Assembly: GCA_030549495.1 (NCBI GenBank)
Contig: JAUIRK010000570.1
Span: forward strand, 248,001-312,000
From: Nectonema munidae
Taxonomy: Eukaryota > Nematomorpha > Nectonematoida > Nectonematidae
Length of the DNA: 64,000 nt
Direction of reading: 5' to 3'
The notes under the pieces were generated by a model. The model worked only from the letters and a program-made list of their open reading frames with translations, did not search any database and was not told the origin of the DNA. A program made the position numbers and the translations under genes. Shown here one piece after another: positions 23,501 through 34,600 of the stretch. Each line of letters opens with the position of its first letter. Within the stretch, counting starts at the first letter, position 1.

Positions 23501-23824
23501 TATGATGGAGTGGGCGTCTACACAAAAGGTTGCATATTTCACGTCTACACCTGGATCCTACAAACAACGGAAATCCTCTATCTCCTGGGATACTGCCTCA
23601 CATCACTCGTCAAAGTCATCTTCTTGATTGTGATATGGAAGGAGTGCAAAAGGCTGAAAACGAAACATTCTGCCGAGAATGCAAATGATACGCCATTCTG
23701 CTACTGCCTTCAAGATGACACACGAACGGTCGATTCCTATAACGATTACTTATCTTCATCCATTCTCTCATCGCTTTCCTCACAAGTAACCTCATCTTTC
23801 TTATGTTTATGGAACTATGGGTAA
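20528..23824 (+). CDS. Tetraspanin, peripherin/RDS-like, three exons, about 335 residues
   Basis: Exons 20528-20915, 20968-21203 and 23441-23824. Introns are GT-AG with agreeing phases (1, then 0); the first is only 52 nt. Four membrane segments are visible: WVSVANIMIFTCTLPLLAF, FIYAYTSFAFQAGILQIIGF, CAILVTLIIGDAILGFFCLF and, late, LLGYCLTSLVKVIFLIVIW. The large outer loop between the third and fourth carries the CCG signature (IQHQCCGVF), then VPITCC, HACHL and KGC, matching the order in vertebrate peripherin-2 (CCG...NW...VPFSCC...C...W-GC). The length fits PRPH2/ROM1. The start ATG at 20528 gives a basic 40-residue cytoplasmic N-terminus. The role is probably as an oligomerising membrane scaffold; the tissue is unknown. 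The end of the frame runs into a SINE, so the C-terminus or an alternative donor at GG|GTAAGG (23820) needs care. Confidence 0.88.
21380..21450 (-). mobile_element. End fragment of a pogo/Tigger-like MITE
   Basis: On the minus strand this reads AGATCCTTTATAACACGCG, close to CAGTAGATCCTTTATAACGC at 25500-25541. These resemble CAGTG-ATCC-TATAAC termini of pogo-type elements. It lies in the second tetraspanin intron; the partner terminus was not found. Confidence 0.3.
21915..22019 (+). mobile_element. TTAA-ended MITE, copy 2
   Basis: Begins TTAACCCGTTAACAACCAGA and ends AAGTCGACAACCGGTTAA, with TTAA at both outer edges. It is shorter than copy 1 by about 22 bp, the loss lying in the right third. 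It sits in the second tetraspanin intron. Confidence 0.75.
22155..22290 (+). repeat. Dispersed repeat, copy B (copy A at 940-1085)
   Basis: Shares GCATCCCTTTAGATATTCTA and the later TGTTATTTTCATATCT block with copy A. Inside the second tetraspanin intron. Confidence 0.45.
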
Positions 23825-23960
23825 GGTTGTTACACGCCGGGCGTTAGCACTTCAAGGTCTTGGGTTCAAATCCGGCCGTAGGCGTACTTTGATATAAAAG
23901 ACTACTTGTGCCTTTTTGTTGAAAATACAGTAGAGTTCATATTATATTTTGAAAGGTTTA
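23815..23960 (+). repeat. tRNA-derived SINE, copy 1
   Basis: The line CTTCAAGGTCTTGGGTTCAA leads into ATCC, so a perfect B box (GGTTCAAATCC) is present, with an upstream GGGTAAGGTTGTTACACG that can serve as an A box. The block CAAGGTCTTGGGTTC is shared exactly with the minus-strand copies at 37920-38085 and 56505-56625. The body after the B box (GCGTACTTTGATATAAA) is shared with copy 2. The SINE head overlaps the final codons of the tetraspanin frame. Confidence 0.65.
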
Positions 23961-24239
23961 TAGAAGGGATGCCAGGTAGATCCTGAACTTAGCATTCTGG
24001 TAGGTTGCCCATGATTCCGGTGAAGTGCGAACGTAACTATAACTTACTTAACTTAGCAGTGCAGGCCGAGGTTTGGACATTGCAGGTTTAGAGATTTTTC
24101 ACTAAACAAAAGACATTTTAGATGGGCACTGATATGGTACGTAAGTTGAATACTTCAGAGAAAAGATGAAGCTTTATTCGACTAAATATAAACTACAATA
24201 ACGAAAGTAAAATTAACCAGGTATATATACACAAAGTCG

Positions 24240-24445
24240 AAGTGTTAATTGATTGTTCAAGGTATTATTTAAATTGAATAGTTGAGGTAATAATCATCAC
24301 AAGTAGATTAGTTAATTGAACAATAATTGAGGCAATAAGTATTACAAGTACAGTAATTAATTGAATGATAACTGGAGCAGTAATTATCACAATACAAGTA
24401 CAGTAGTTGAATGAGAACCGAGGCAATAATTATCACAGGCACCAT
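24240..24445 (+). repeat. Tandem repeat of about 60 bp, four copies
   Basis: Each unit holds AATTGAA/ATTGTTC, then a GAGGCAATAATTATCAC-like block, then AAGTACAGTAGTT. The copies are diverged and imperfectly spaced. Confidence 0.65.
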
Positions 24446-26230
24446 TTCATCTTTTATCCAAAAAATTAACATAGTGCAAAAATAGAATGCCTGACTCTTA
24501 ACTATCTGAGGAACTAAAAAATATACTAATTATTATCGGTAAGAAAGCTAGTGGAGAAAGTGTAGGGCATTGATTTTATCAGGACATAAAAATAAGAACA
24601 AAATTTTCTAGTTCAAAGCTTTTTTGTTAATTCCAACCATTAACCAAAAATTAACGCCAAACATTTGATTCTAATGGCTTATCCTTTTGTATGAAGTGTC
24701 AAAAATAAACGATCCAATGGGTAATAAATCTTTTTTCTTGAAATATGGATAAATTGAGTTATTATAAAAAAAAATCCCAAATTTTATCACGGCTTTATAA
24801 AAGTTAACTTTATTAGTTGTTAAAAATCTTGAGTATAGGTTAACCGAAGTATATAAAACTTGTGGTTTCTTAGAAATTAACCGTATTATGGTTTAGATAG
24901 ATTAAACTGTGAATACAAGATCTTGTTTTGAACATATATAATAAAATTATTCTATTTTATGACTAGGAGTAGTAAGGAACAACTTTATTAGACAGCAAAC
25001 AAACAATTACATTAGGAAATGAAACTAATTGAAAACAGAGTGAAACATTCGAATATATATTACAGTATGAATTAATGTGCCTCATATTAATATTAGTGCT
25101 AAGTTTAGAACAGCGGCCTTAAAAACGAGAAAATATATGTGAGTGGCTAAAGGCTAATTTAAACAGGTTTAACCTCATTACAGATTTCAAACTCAAAAAG
25201 TAAAAAATTGCATGTTCCATTCTGTAATCTGGCAGATGAAAGTTACGGTTTATATGAGTCAAGTTCGATTGCATTAATAACAAGAAACTACTCCTCATAA
25301 AACGTAAGCAATTCTAAAACGCCAACTTTAAATTCCATAAGTTTGGAGGCTTTTTTAAATTAACTTTTACCAACTCAAGTAAATTTTTTCTGAACAGTGG
25401 GAAAATAAAAGAACAATTGATAAGAGATTACCATAAATGATATTTGGCTTATTGCTAATGATAGGGTCCAAGCCATGAAGCCTCGTTATATGACCATAAA
25501 AATGGAGCCTAGACCCTTCTAGCGTTATAAAGGATCTACTGTGTAATTGATCAATGTAACATTTTAATGAAACATTGACTATATTTTGATTGCGTTTATC
25601 ACTATAAATATTTGCAAATCAAGAACACAGGTCATGGCAAGCAAAAGGTTGATCATCCAATTCAAATTCCAGATTTTAAAAGGTGCCACGCACAAAACAA
25701 TTACACCAAATGTTTCACTGCGGCAAAAACTTTCAACTCACACGAACCTGCGAATTCAACCAAAGAAAAATGTTTCCCTAACAAATTAGCACATGCAATG
25801 CCATTCAATTTATAGCATTTGCACTTTTACTTCAGTTTGCCAGTTTGAGAACTTTGTGGAATTGATTGAAGATGTTAAAAGCAAATCAGATATCATTTTG
25901 AACCATTTTTTATATCAGAATAATATTCATTTATGATTCGCCAACATATATTACAGAAGATGAATAAACTTAATTTTATCTTCTTTACATCAAATTATAT
26001 TTATCTTTTATATATTATCAAATTCTGTATTATGCATAATCATAACCATAAATTTTATGATAAAATCGTTTTGTTACATTAGTTTTAAATTGAAAAATTT
26101 AATAAAATGTTATTCTTGATACTATAAATAAAAGAAATCCTTTAAACTAATTTTTTTAATGCAAGGCGATACAAAATAGAAGCAAAGAATGCTTCCTCTT
26201 AAATAAGCAGGTTTGAAGAAATTTAAAGAT
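24445..26230. other. Gene-less stretch between the tetraspanin and METTL13
   Basis: AT-rich. The only structure seen is a pogo-like terminus on the minus strand at 25440-25541 (CAGTAGATCCTTTATAACGC). Two overlapping plus-strand frames at 25586-25815 show no family resemblance. Confidence 0.45.
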
Positions 26231-26236
26231 GTACGT

Positions 26237-26533
26237 CAGGGGTCGGCAAAGTAATCGATAACAGATCTTTAGGAGTCGATAAGATAGACAAACTTACCAA
26301 ATTGTCCTATGCTTTTTTACTTTATATAGTAATAAATCTCCTTTTTCTTTTAAAACATAACTTAGGACAGTGTATAGTATAGGATATATGAGACATTTTT
26401 GATTTGTATTTTTTCTCTTAATTGTTGGACGTTGATTAATGTTTTTATGAAAGATTTTTATGTGGGGTGGGGGTCGATGTGAAGACAAATGTTCTATGAA
26501 GGGGTCGACGGGTAAAATGTTTGCCGATCCCTG
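26237..26533. mobile_element. 297-bp hAT MITE with target duplication
   Basis: Inverted ends CAGGGGTCGGCAAAG (left) and CAGGGATCGGCAAACATTTT (right, read inward). The flanking 8-mers ATGTACGT and ATGTAGGT agree at seven of eight positions, as expected for a hAT target-site duplication. Internal GGGGTCGATGTGAAG and GGGGTCGACGGG repeat the end motif. No coding capacity. Confidence 0.85.
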
Positions 26534-26539
26534 ATGTAG

Positions 26540-28670
26540 GTAAAAGATTGCTTGACTGAAACTCTTCTATTTGTCCAAGATTTAATTTTGCAAAGCCTCG
26601 CTTTTAATCAACATAAAAGTGCATCGTGTATTTCATAGTTGTACTTATTTCTTCACAAGTACCTGCTAGAGATTTTTATTCGAAGTGTTTCAGTGGTATT
26701 TTTAAATTTACGCACAAAAGAGTTTGATTAAAATGTCGTGTTGGTTTTTTTTTGATGCTTGATTGATCTCGACATTTAAGCATTTTTGTAAGTAGGAGTA
26801 GACCAGTGGTTCTAAATGTGCCCAAGCTATCACAGCCTTTATACCACTTTCCTCATTCATGCACTTCCCTAAAAAGATGTTGCATAGATACTCATTGTAA
26901 TAAGAAAGCACTTAAAAGTTGAATAATAATTCAATATAATGGCAGTGTTGTTGTGCAGTGAATTATAGTGAGATTTCTAATTGATATCGGGGTGATCCGT
27001 ATTTCGATGGATCTCTATGTCCATTTGTTCTCGCTAGTCCTGTTCTTTTTCCAATCAAGTTGTTATCTTAAATATCTATTTTTCATCTTTATTGAAGTGG
27101 ATTTAACAGCTAAGATCACCACTCGTTATTCTTTAAATCTTTTGCTCACGCCATTTAGGCCCCCAACCATCTCCTGGTCTCTCTCTCATCGAAGTAACAT
27201 TGATATAGATAAGAATGTCAATCAAACATGTAAACGTAAAAGTAGTACCGTTGGAAATAATTGCAATATTCAATTCATAGGGGGTAATATGTTTTGTGTT
27301 TAAGCTATGTTTGATCCTGTTTCAATATCCGCCTTTGCGCATAATAGTTAAAACGTTAACTACACGAAAAGATAGATGTCAATTTAATCGCAGTCTTTAT
27401 TTATTTCGTGTAAAATAATAAGTGATTCTTTAGATATGAATTCAAAAAACTTCTTCGCGTAAGATCCGACTTTTTTTCTATTGCATTTCTTATTTCTAAA
27501 AAATACACAATAAGTTTAAAAAAATCGAATATTTAAAACCAATAAAATTTATACAAAAAAGTGAAATTTTTCAAATGATCGATTTTTAAAACAATGTTGA
27601 TTGGTCTATCCAGTTCATCATAAAATGAAAGATTTAACAAATAATAAAATGTATAACAGTTGGTAAATAAAAATTTAACATTTTTAAAAAATACAAAGTA
27701 TATGTCAAAACTTATTCTTGAAGTAGATCCAGACAACGATTTAACTAAGTGCAAACCGGTTTAATTTTCCCATTTTTTCAATGAAAAGATTAAACTTAGG
27801 CCAATTTGGCAACCTCATGATACTCCAACGGTATACATACGTACATATATTAAATAAAGGCAGGCATTAAGGATGTACGTACACACACCAGATTTAAAAA
27901 AAATATCAATTTTGTATACGGTAGTATATATTGTATTTGGTAGCTCGTTTTTCCACGAAGTTTTTTGTGATTCTCGTGATTCATAAGACTTATGCTTCAC
28001 CAAAAACGAGGATTATAAAAACGAGAAAATGAATAAATCAAAAGTAACAGCGTGAGAGATTGAAAAGAATGTTGTTATTCTTTCTATATACAGTGGATCC
28101 GAATAAATAGCAAATGTTTTATTGAACTATTTCTTAAAAGGTAGGACGCATAATCTCACTTTGATTATATCACTACAAAAATGAAGGAAAAATAATTTTT
28201 GAACACACATTGCTGACTAGTTGCAAATACTCGATATATAAAGATTTGAAACTGAGACTAAACATTCTAACCTAGCTTATGGATAAGTTTTCACGTATTT
28301 TTGTATTAAACTATAACAGAATATTTGTTGTATGTTTACATTTTTTTTATAATAAATTGAAGAATATAAATTAGTTTTAACTAAAAATGGGTTTAGATTA
28401 TAATAAAATTTAATTAAACAAAAAAATTTATACAATAAATAAAATCTACATTAATTACATAATATACGAAATAGGAATTTTTTAAGTGCAGTGGCAACTA
28501 AGAAATGAAAAGTGACAAAAAAGATGATTTTTCGTAATTTTAAGACACTATTGTATCATGCGTATGAAAAATATAAGAGACCCACTTCTATATCAAAAGG
28601 AAAATAGGACGATAGAAAAATTATTGATCTAATAAGAAAAATCAAAAATTGTTGAAGAATGTTATGCAAG
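26540..28670. other. Gene-less stretch downstream of METTL13
   Basis: AT-rich. CCAGTGGTTCTAAATGTG at about 26812 resembles the end of another hAT MITE, but no partner was found. No exon-like segment seen. The METTL13 polyadenylation region should lie in the right part of this block. Confidence 0.4.
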
Positions 28671-28674
28671 AGCA

Positions 28675-31600
28675 TTACTTGAGTAAGACTGAGGAAATGC
28701 GATCCTCAAAAAGAGTAAGAAGATCTTGAAGATGAGATATGGAGTGTTTGAGGGAAATGGGATAAGCTGCAACTACTACGTTGACACAATCATTGCCACA
28801 CTCGACACCACAAACGCTTCTACCCATGTGATTCGAGATGGAATAAATAATTTCCTTCCTCAGTCCTTCATTGCGACAAACAACATTTGCTATGAAAACA
28901 CCTTAACAATACACATCGAAAACACTTGTTACAAAAGGGGTGAATTTAGGAAAAATTACAGCGGGCTTTCAAGGGTCAAAAAAAGTTTAACACTAACATT
29001 TTAAAAAGTTTTAGAAAAAAAATTAATTGGTAATAGTAAAAAAATATTTAAAAGAGTAGTAAATTAGACATTTTGTCATTAACTTTTTCTGATTTTTAAT
29101 TAGTCAAGGAAGAAGAAACAACACGCAGAAGTTGATTTGCATGAATAACAAAATTTAGTTAATGTACGCCATTTTACTGAAAAACTTCCACATATATATA
29201 CCATTTTTAGTTCTAAACGGTCTTTTTTAAATTCTAAAGTATCTTTTTTAAATTCTAAACTGTCTTTTTTCAATTCTAAAGTGTCTTTTTTTAATTATAA
29301 CGTGTCTTTTTTGATTTTACTTTTCTGAATAAGCTTTGAAGTTTTGTTTCTAAATAAATGCGCGTAATATTATTTGCGATTGTCAGGTTCTGTAGACGTG
29401 TATAGACAGTAAACGAGGTTGAACTCTTGATAAATGATTTTACAAATTCATCGGTAGTGAGAGAGTAGCTACAACAGCATCAGATTAACTGTAGACATCA
29501 TTATATAACACACGTATATTACGTGACGCAAAATTATTGAAATTTTAACTCCCCTTCTAAAGCCTATGCAACACCTTCGTAACCCTGATCCCTGCTCTTC
29601 CCGACCACGTTAACAAACTCTTGTATTTGATATCTCCCTCGGTAGCGCTTCTTTTCCAAATATCATTTAAAAATAGATTTTATCTTCATGAACAAAGGGA
29701 CCTCTAATCCAATTTTCAATCGAATGAGTGGTTGCAAAAAATAATTCCAACATAATTTTCCAATTGATCTTCCTTTTAAAGAGACAATCGAAAAAAAGTT
29801 TGTATTCCAGCGCCTCAAGTCATAGTGCTTATCTAATTAATACATTTAAGATCCCTTTTTTTTTCCTTCTACTCTGCCTTAATTTTAAAATGGTGGATGT
29901 TGATTTATGTTCTAGCAAAGTACAATATTCTAAAAAATTTCTTCTTAAGCACAAGTACTCCTACAAACACTTCTCTTATAAAAAAATATCAAATTATCTG
30001 AAAAAATATTTTTATCCTATATACGCCTACACTTTTCCTAAACATCCGTTTATTGTTCTGCTTCTCCAATTTCCTTTTTTTGCTCGTCTCAAATACCACA
30101 ATTTAGTAAGGATGCCTAAAAGAATTCGTCAGCAAACCTGGATTTTTTTATAAAACTAATGAAGCAAGATCGTCCCAGTCATCCAGCCAAATACTATCTA
30201 ATTTTTATGGTCAAAAGATACTCATATAAAAAAGATTACTTTAAGAAACTAACCAACTGTTTGAAAAAACATTTTTACCCTATCTACTATCACTCCTTTC
30301 CTAAAGTAAGAAAAAAGAATCATGTCCTCCTTTTCACAGTTTAAAAAATCCTTGTTTGCCGATCTCATTCTATGATTACAACAACTCTTCTCCTCTTTTG
30401 TTTTGGATATTGTGTTCCTGCTTGAATACCATTTATTTTTTACTCACAGTGTCCATACACTAATATGTTATATTCATTTTCAATTATATACATCATGTTT
30501 AATTAACAATAAATTGAATTGAATTGAAGAGCACTTATAAACCTGATTTCTTCAACTTTTGTGCAAATAATTCAAGAGATTTTTGAGTGATGAAGGAACT
30601 TGGTGGAGCTGATAAGCCTTGATTTAAATCGCTGTTAGAGTCCGCATCAACGATAATCATATCATATTTCTTATCTATGACAAAAAAACTAATATAGACA
30701 AATATTATTGTCACATAGAAATTGAATCAAAACGTAAAATGATAAAAAAAAAGGGTATATATGAAGGGTCAAGTGAGAAATTAGTATCAAAAATATTAAT
30801 AAAATAACCTTGACATTATTTCATAAATAATAACTTTTTCCAATTTATAAGATAGATATTGTATTAAACACTAGAATACCCTTAAAAAAATATAAAGCAT
30901 TATACATTTTAAATGAAAATGTTTTAACATAAAATTAAATTCGTGTTTCTAATCTATTACCAATGCAATATATGTCATTTAGCAAATCAGCCCAATTCTA
31001 AATCAGCTGCAAATGTAATTTATGTAAAAATTGGACTTCTAAAAACTAGAATGCGCATAAAGTCTACTCTGCCTGGCAAAAGTATCTCAAAACTATATAA
31101 GACAGCTTCTCTTCTTTTTCTTGATTGAAGATAACAGCAACTTGACCTAGTTATTGGTCCCATTTTTACATTGAAGATGTAAATCTAATTTCCAAAATTG
31201 ATCATTATTTGAAGGGTTGTAACGTTTTAAAGCGAAAAAAAATTGATTTTTATTCCAAATAGACACTTTCAGCTACAACGTCCCAGAAAATAAAAAGAGG
31301 TCTGCTGTAAGTTATATGGAAACTCATAAGACAATATATAAGAAGCGTAGTCACACTTTTTTCTCTTCTCGTGCTTAAGTTACTTTGCTCTCTAAGCTTT
31401 TTCTCGCCCCTACAAATTTTTTCTTGGAGACGACCAGCCTGATCGCTATAGAATCTTTAAGAAATCCTGCCAAGACGTCGAGCAAAAAGAAATTCTTGAT
31501 CTCCGTTCTGTCGACGCCTCAAAAAGGAAAGAATTATCCACTCCTTTCCTGAGATCCTCTGAGAAAAAGAAAATCCAAATGGAATTGCAACCATCGCTGA

Positions 31601-34600
31601 TCTCATGGCTCAGAAAGATGGTTCGCTCAAAAAGTAACATTGAGCAAGTCAAGGATTTAGTCAAGCTCTTATTTAGAACAAGACAAATCCTCAAACATCA
31701 TCTCTCAAGCCTCCCAGGATATTTACCTATTGAAAATAGAAACATAAGACAAAATCCGGCTCAACGCTTACAGTGTAGAATTTCTTTCCCGGCTTTCCAT
31801 TCAATCCCAAACTTCACCATTGCTAACATCAGAAATGGTGAAGCTGTAGATCCTGATTTCGCGTTTCTTATCAGAACTCTGATTAACTTAAGAAGGAATT
31901 CCTTTTATTATATAAAGGATAGGATCAAATACGTGAGCTGCTAAAATTATTGTCGGGATCTCCTCAAGGAGTGTTAATATCAAAAGGAAGCAACACAGCA
32001 CGAGTTTCCCATTTTTCTCTTCTCGCGCTCAAGTTCGCTGTGCTTTGTGAGTACTCACCCAAACTTCACCACATAAAGGTTTTTCTCTCAACTATTCCCA
32101 AAAATTGCCCCTTAACTATTTGAGAACCAGTTTAACACCCATGTACCATGAAATCAAAAAGTCTGCTTTAAGTTAAAATTCCATAGAAAAAGAAAGGAGG
32201 CGGTTAGTCTTAAAATTATGCTCCTTAAAGAGTTAAAGGCTTCAGTTAAAAACCCAAATGTTAACGCGGAATATAGCTTACATTATGCTATTTCGAAATA
32301 GGTTTTTGTTTTAGAAGAAAGACTCCCCATTCAAGAAATTATTAACTCGTATTCAAAATAGTGAATTCAAATTCCTGATATGAATAAAATTTATAAGCAT
32401 TACAAAATATTGGTTACAACAAAATGGAAGGAAAATAATTAAAATGAAGACAGTAAAGAGAACTGAACACACAGATAGACATCACATCTTATCAAAACAA
32501 AGAAGTAAATATTAAAAAAAATTTCTAAAAAGTGTACCGGCATATTTTTTATCTTTGATAAAGAATAAGGCATCACATATAAAGACCTTTGCTAAGGGAA
32601 GGCAAAAAGAGAAGAATTTGACAGCGATTTCCACGATGTTTTCGTCTATTTCCACAATATCTACGTTAATTTCTGGAAAGAAAGTTGAAATAAACATCGG
32701 CAGGCATCCACCGCCTAAAACCAAACACTTTAAAGAAGAAAAGGATGACATTTCGCTACTGATTTCCTACCTAATCCAACAATCAAGACCGAGATGCGAG
32801 CATTTATGGATTCTCCTGAGAACAATGGAAGTAAAGATAGGAACGATGCAAAAACTTTGTGATGTTCAAAGCAGAGTGGCGCAAAAAAGTTTGGTACAAA
32901 CTTGGATTCTAAAAAAACGAAAAAGTAAAACGTCTCAAATTGGAAAAAGTAAGATAGTTAACTTGATCCATGAAATGAAAAGTGAGTTAACTTATAGTAC
33001 TTTTAATAAGTGAAAACAAATAAAAATAAGAGTAGGAATGCATTGAGATTCACCACTCATTTTAATGCTCTACAGAGAACTTTATACAATAAATGATTTA
33101 GGAAAAATAGAATAAAATCATACGATTCATTTTACCTCCTGGAAATAAATGTATACACTTTCTTATAGTCCCAGCACCATTAAAATCTTTGCCCCCTGCT
33201 GTTCTTGGAGTCTGGCAACGGGGCCGAAGGTAATTTTAGAGAATTGTTATTTTCACTGAAAGGGAAAAATAAAATTGGATAAAACTATGAGCAAAATATG
33301 TAAAGATGAGTTTTAAAAAGACGAAGTTCGGAAATCATAGCTAGCAAGATTTTAGTAGTGCCTCGGTAAAATTATCTTATATTTGAAAATCAAATAAATA
33401 GAAAAGAAAGCTTCTGAAAGAACAAAGTTTAAGAGTCCATTCAGATTTGAATCACAAAACTAAAAATCAATGTTAAAATAAAATTTAATTTATGTTACAG
33501 TAAAAATTTATAAAACTTGGACAATTTCTAATCAATTAGATCAGCAATTTTAATCTATATGAGCAAAGTTGGAGAAGCAAGGAAAGATTCGAATGATAAG
33601 AGATCTGATAAAAATAAATGCTAAAATCGTGAAATATAGTTTTTGTAAATACAATTTTTTTCGAAAATCCAAAGTATTTTGTATTTTTATTTTGTATTTA
33701 GTATTTTGTATTGAAAAACCTTTGGGTAGATACTTGAGCATAACTTGGGATTGGATCATAGCAGGATTGGATGAGAAGAAAAGATCGCGTGATTTAACAT
33801 TGGATTCCTTGTCATATACAACGTCATTGATGTAGTAGCGGCCAGTGGTTTGGGAATGTCCCACAAAGAGGTGATTACTGTCGTTAGAAGATACTTCACT
33901 CTCCAACGAAAGAAAGGGAATCTAGACAAGAAAATGTTTTAACTTTCATTGTGAAACTTTTCTTAAACGATACATTTTTAAGACTTTTTGCAGTCGGAAA
34001 AGGAGCAAACTGCAAGACAGAGGGAGAAACATCTTCCTTTATAAGATTAAATGTCAACTCACAAGGAAGATGTAACAAGAGTAGGCGATCATAACCAGCA
34101 GATTCTGCAAAATTTTTGCGCCCAGAAATCGTTGAAAACATCCAATCGGAGGTTCTAAGAGGAGCAATTGTTTAATAAAATTTAAACAAACGAGTAGGGG
34201 TTCTAACTACGATACACAGGCCCTCCATTTTGATACGATTACCGATTCCTATTTTATTTAGGGCATGACTTTTTAGTTGAATCCACTTCTTTGATTTTAA
34301 GCAATTTATTATTTTCTTCTTTTAAAGTAATCAAAATTTTGCGATTTTTTAAATTCACTCTTTTTAATATACGAACTATATTTGAATATTTTAAAATCTG
34401 TTTTAGTTCTCATAACAATCTCTCATTTTCCTTGATATAAAACAAAGCTACTAAAAATGATTTTCCAACCCGTATGATACGGGTTTACGCCTGGTAGAGT
34501 ACACTTTGGAATAACGGATACGTCGAAACAGTGTAACATTCTAAAGTGGAGTGTTAACCCAATAAACGTTGGTTAACTGATGAGCTTCACGAATCAAAAT

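Noticed and set aside
23830-23880. Intact tRNA gene
   Set aside because: The B box is perfect, but the acceptor and anticodon arms do not pair and related copies share a long body, so it is a SINE.
28726-29004. Plus-strand open frame of 92 codons
   Set aside because: It is antisense to the last METTL13 exon (28675-28901) and has no resemblance of its own.
32555-33013. Plus-strand open frame of 152 codons
   Set aside because: It covers the antisense of two METTL13 exons and the small intron between them.
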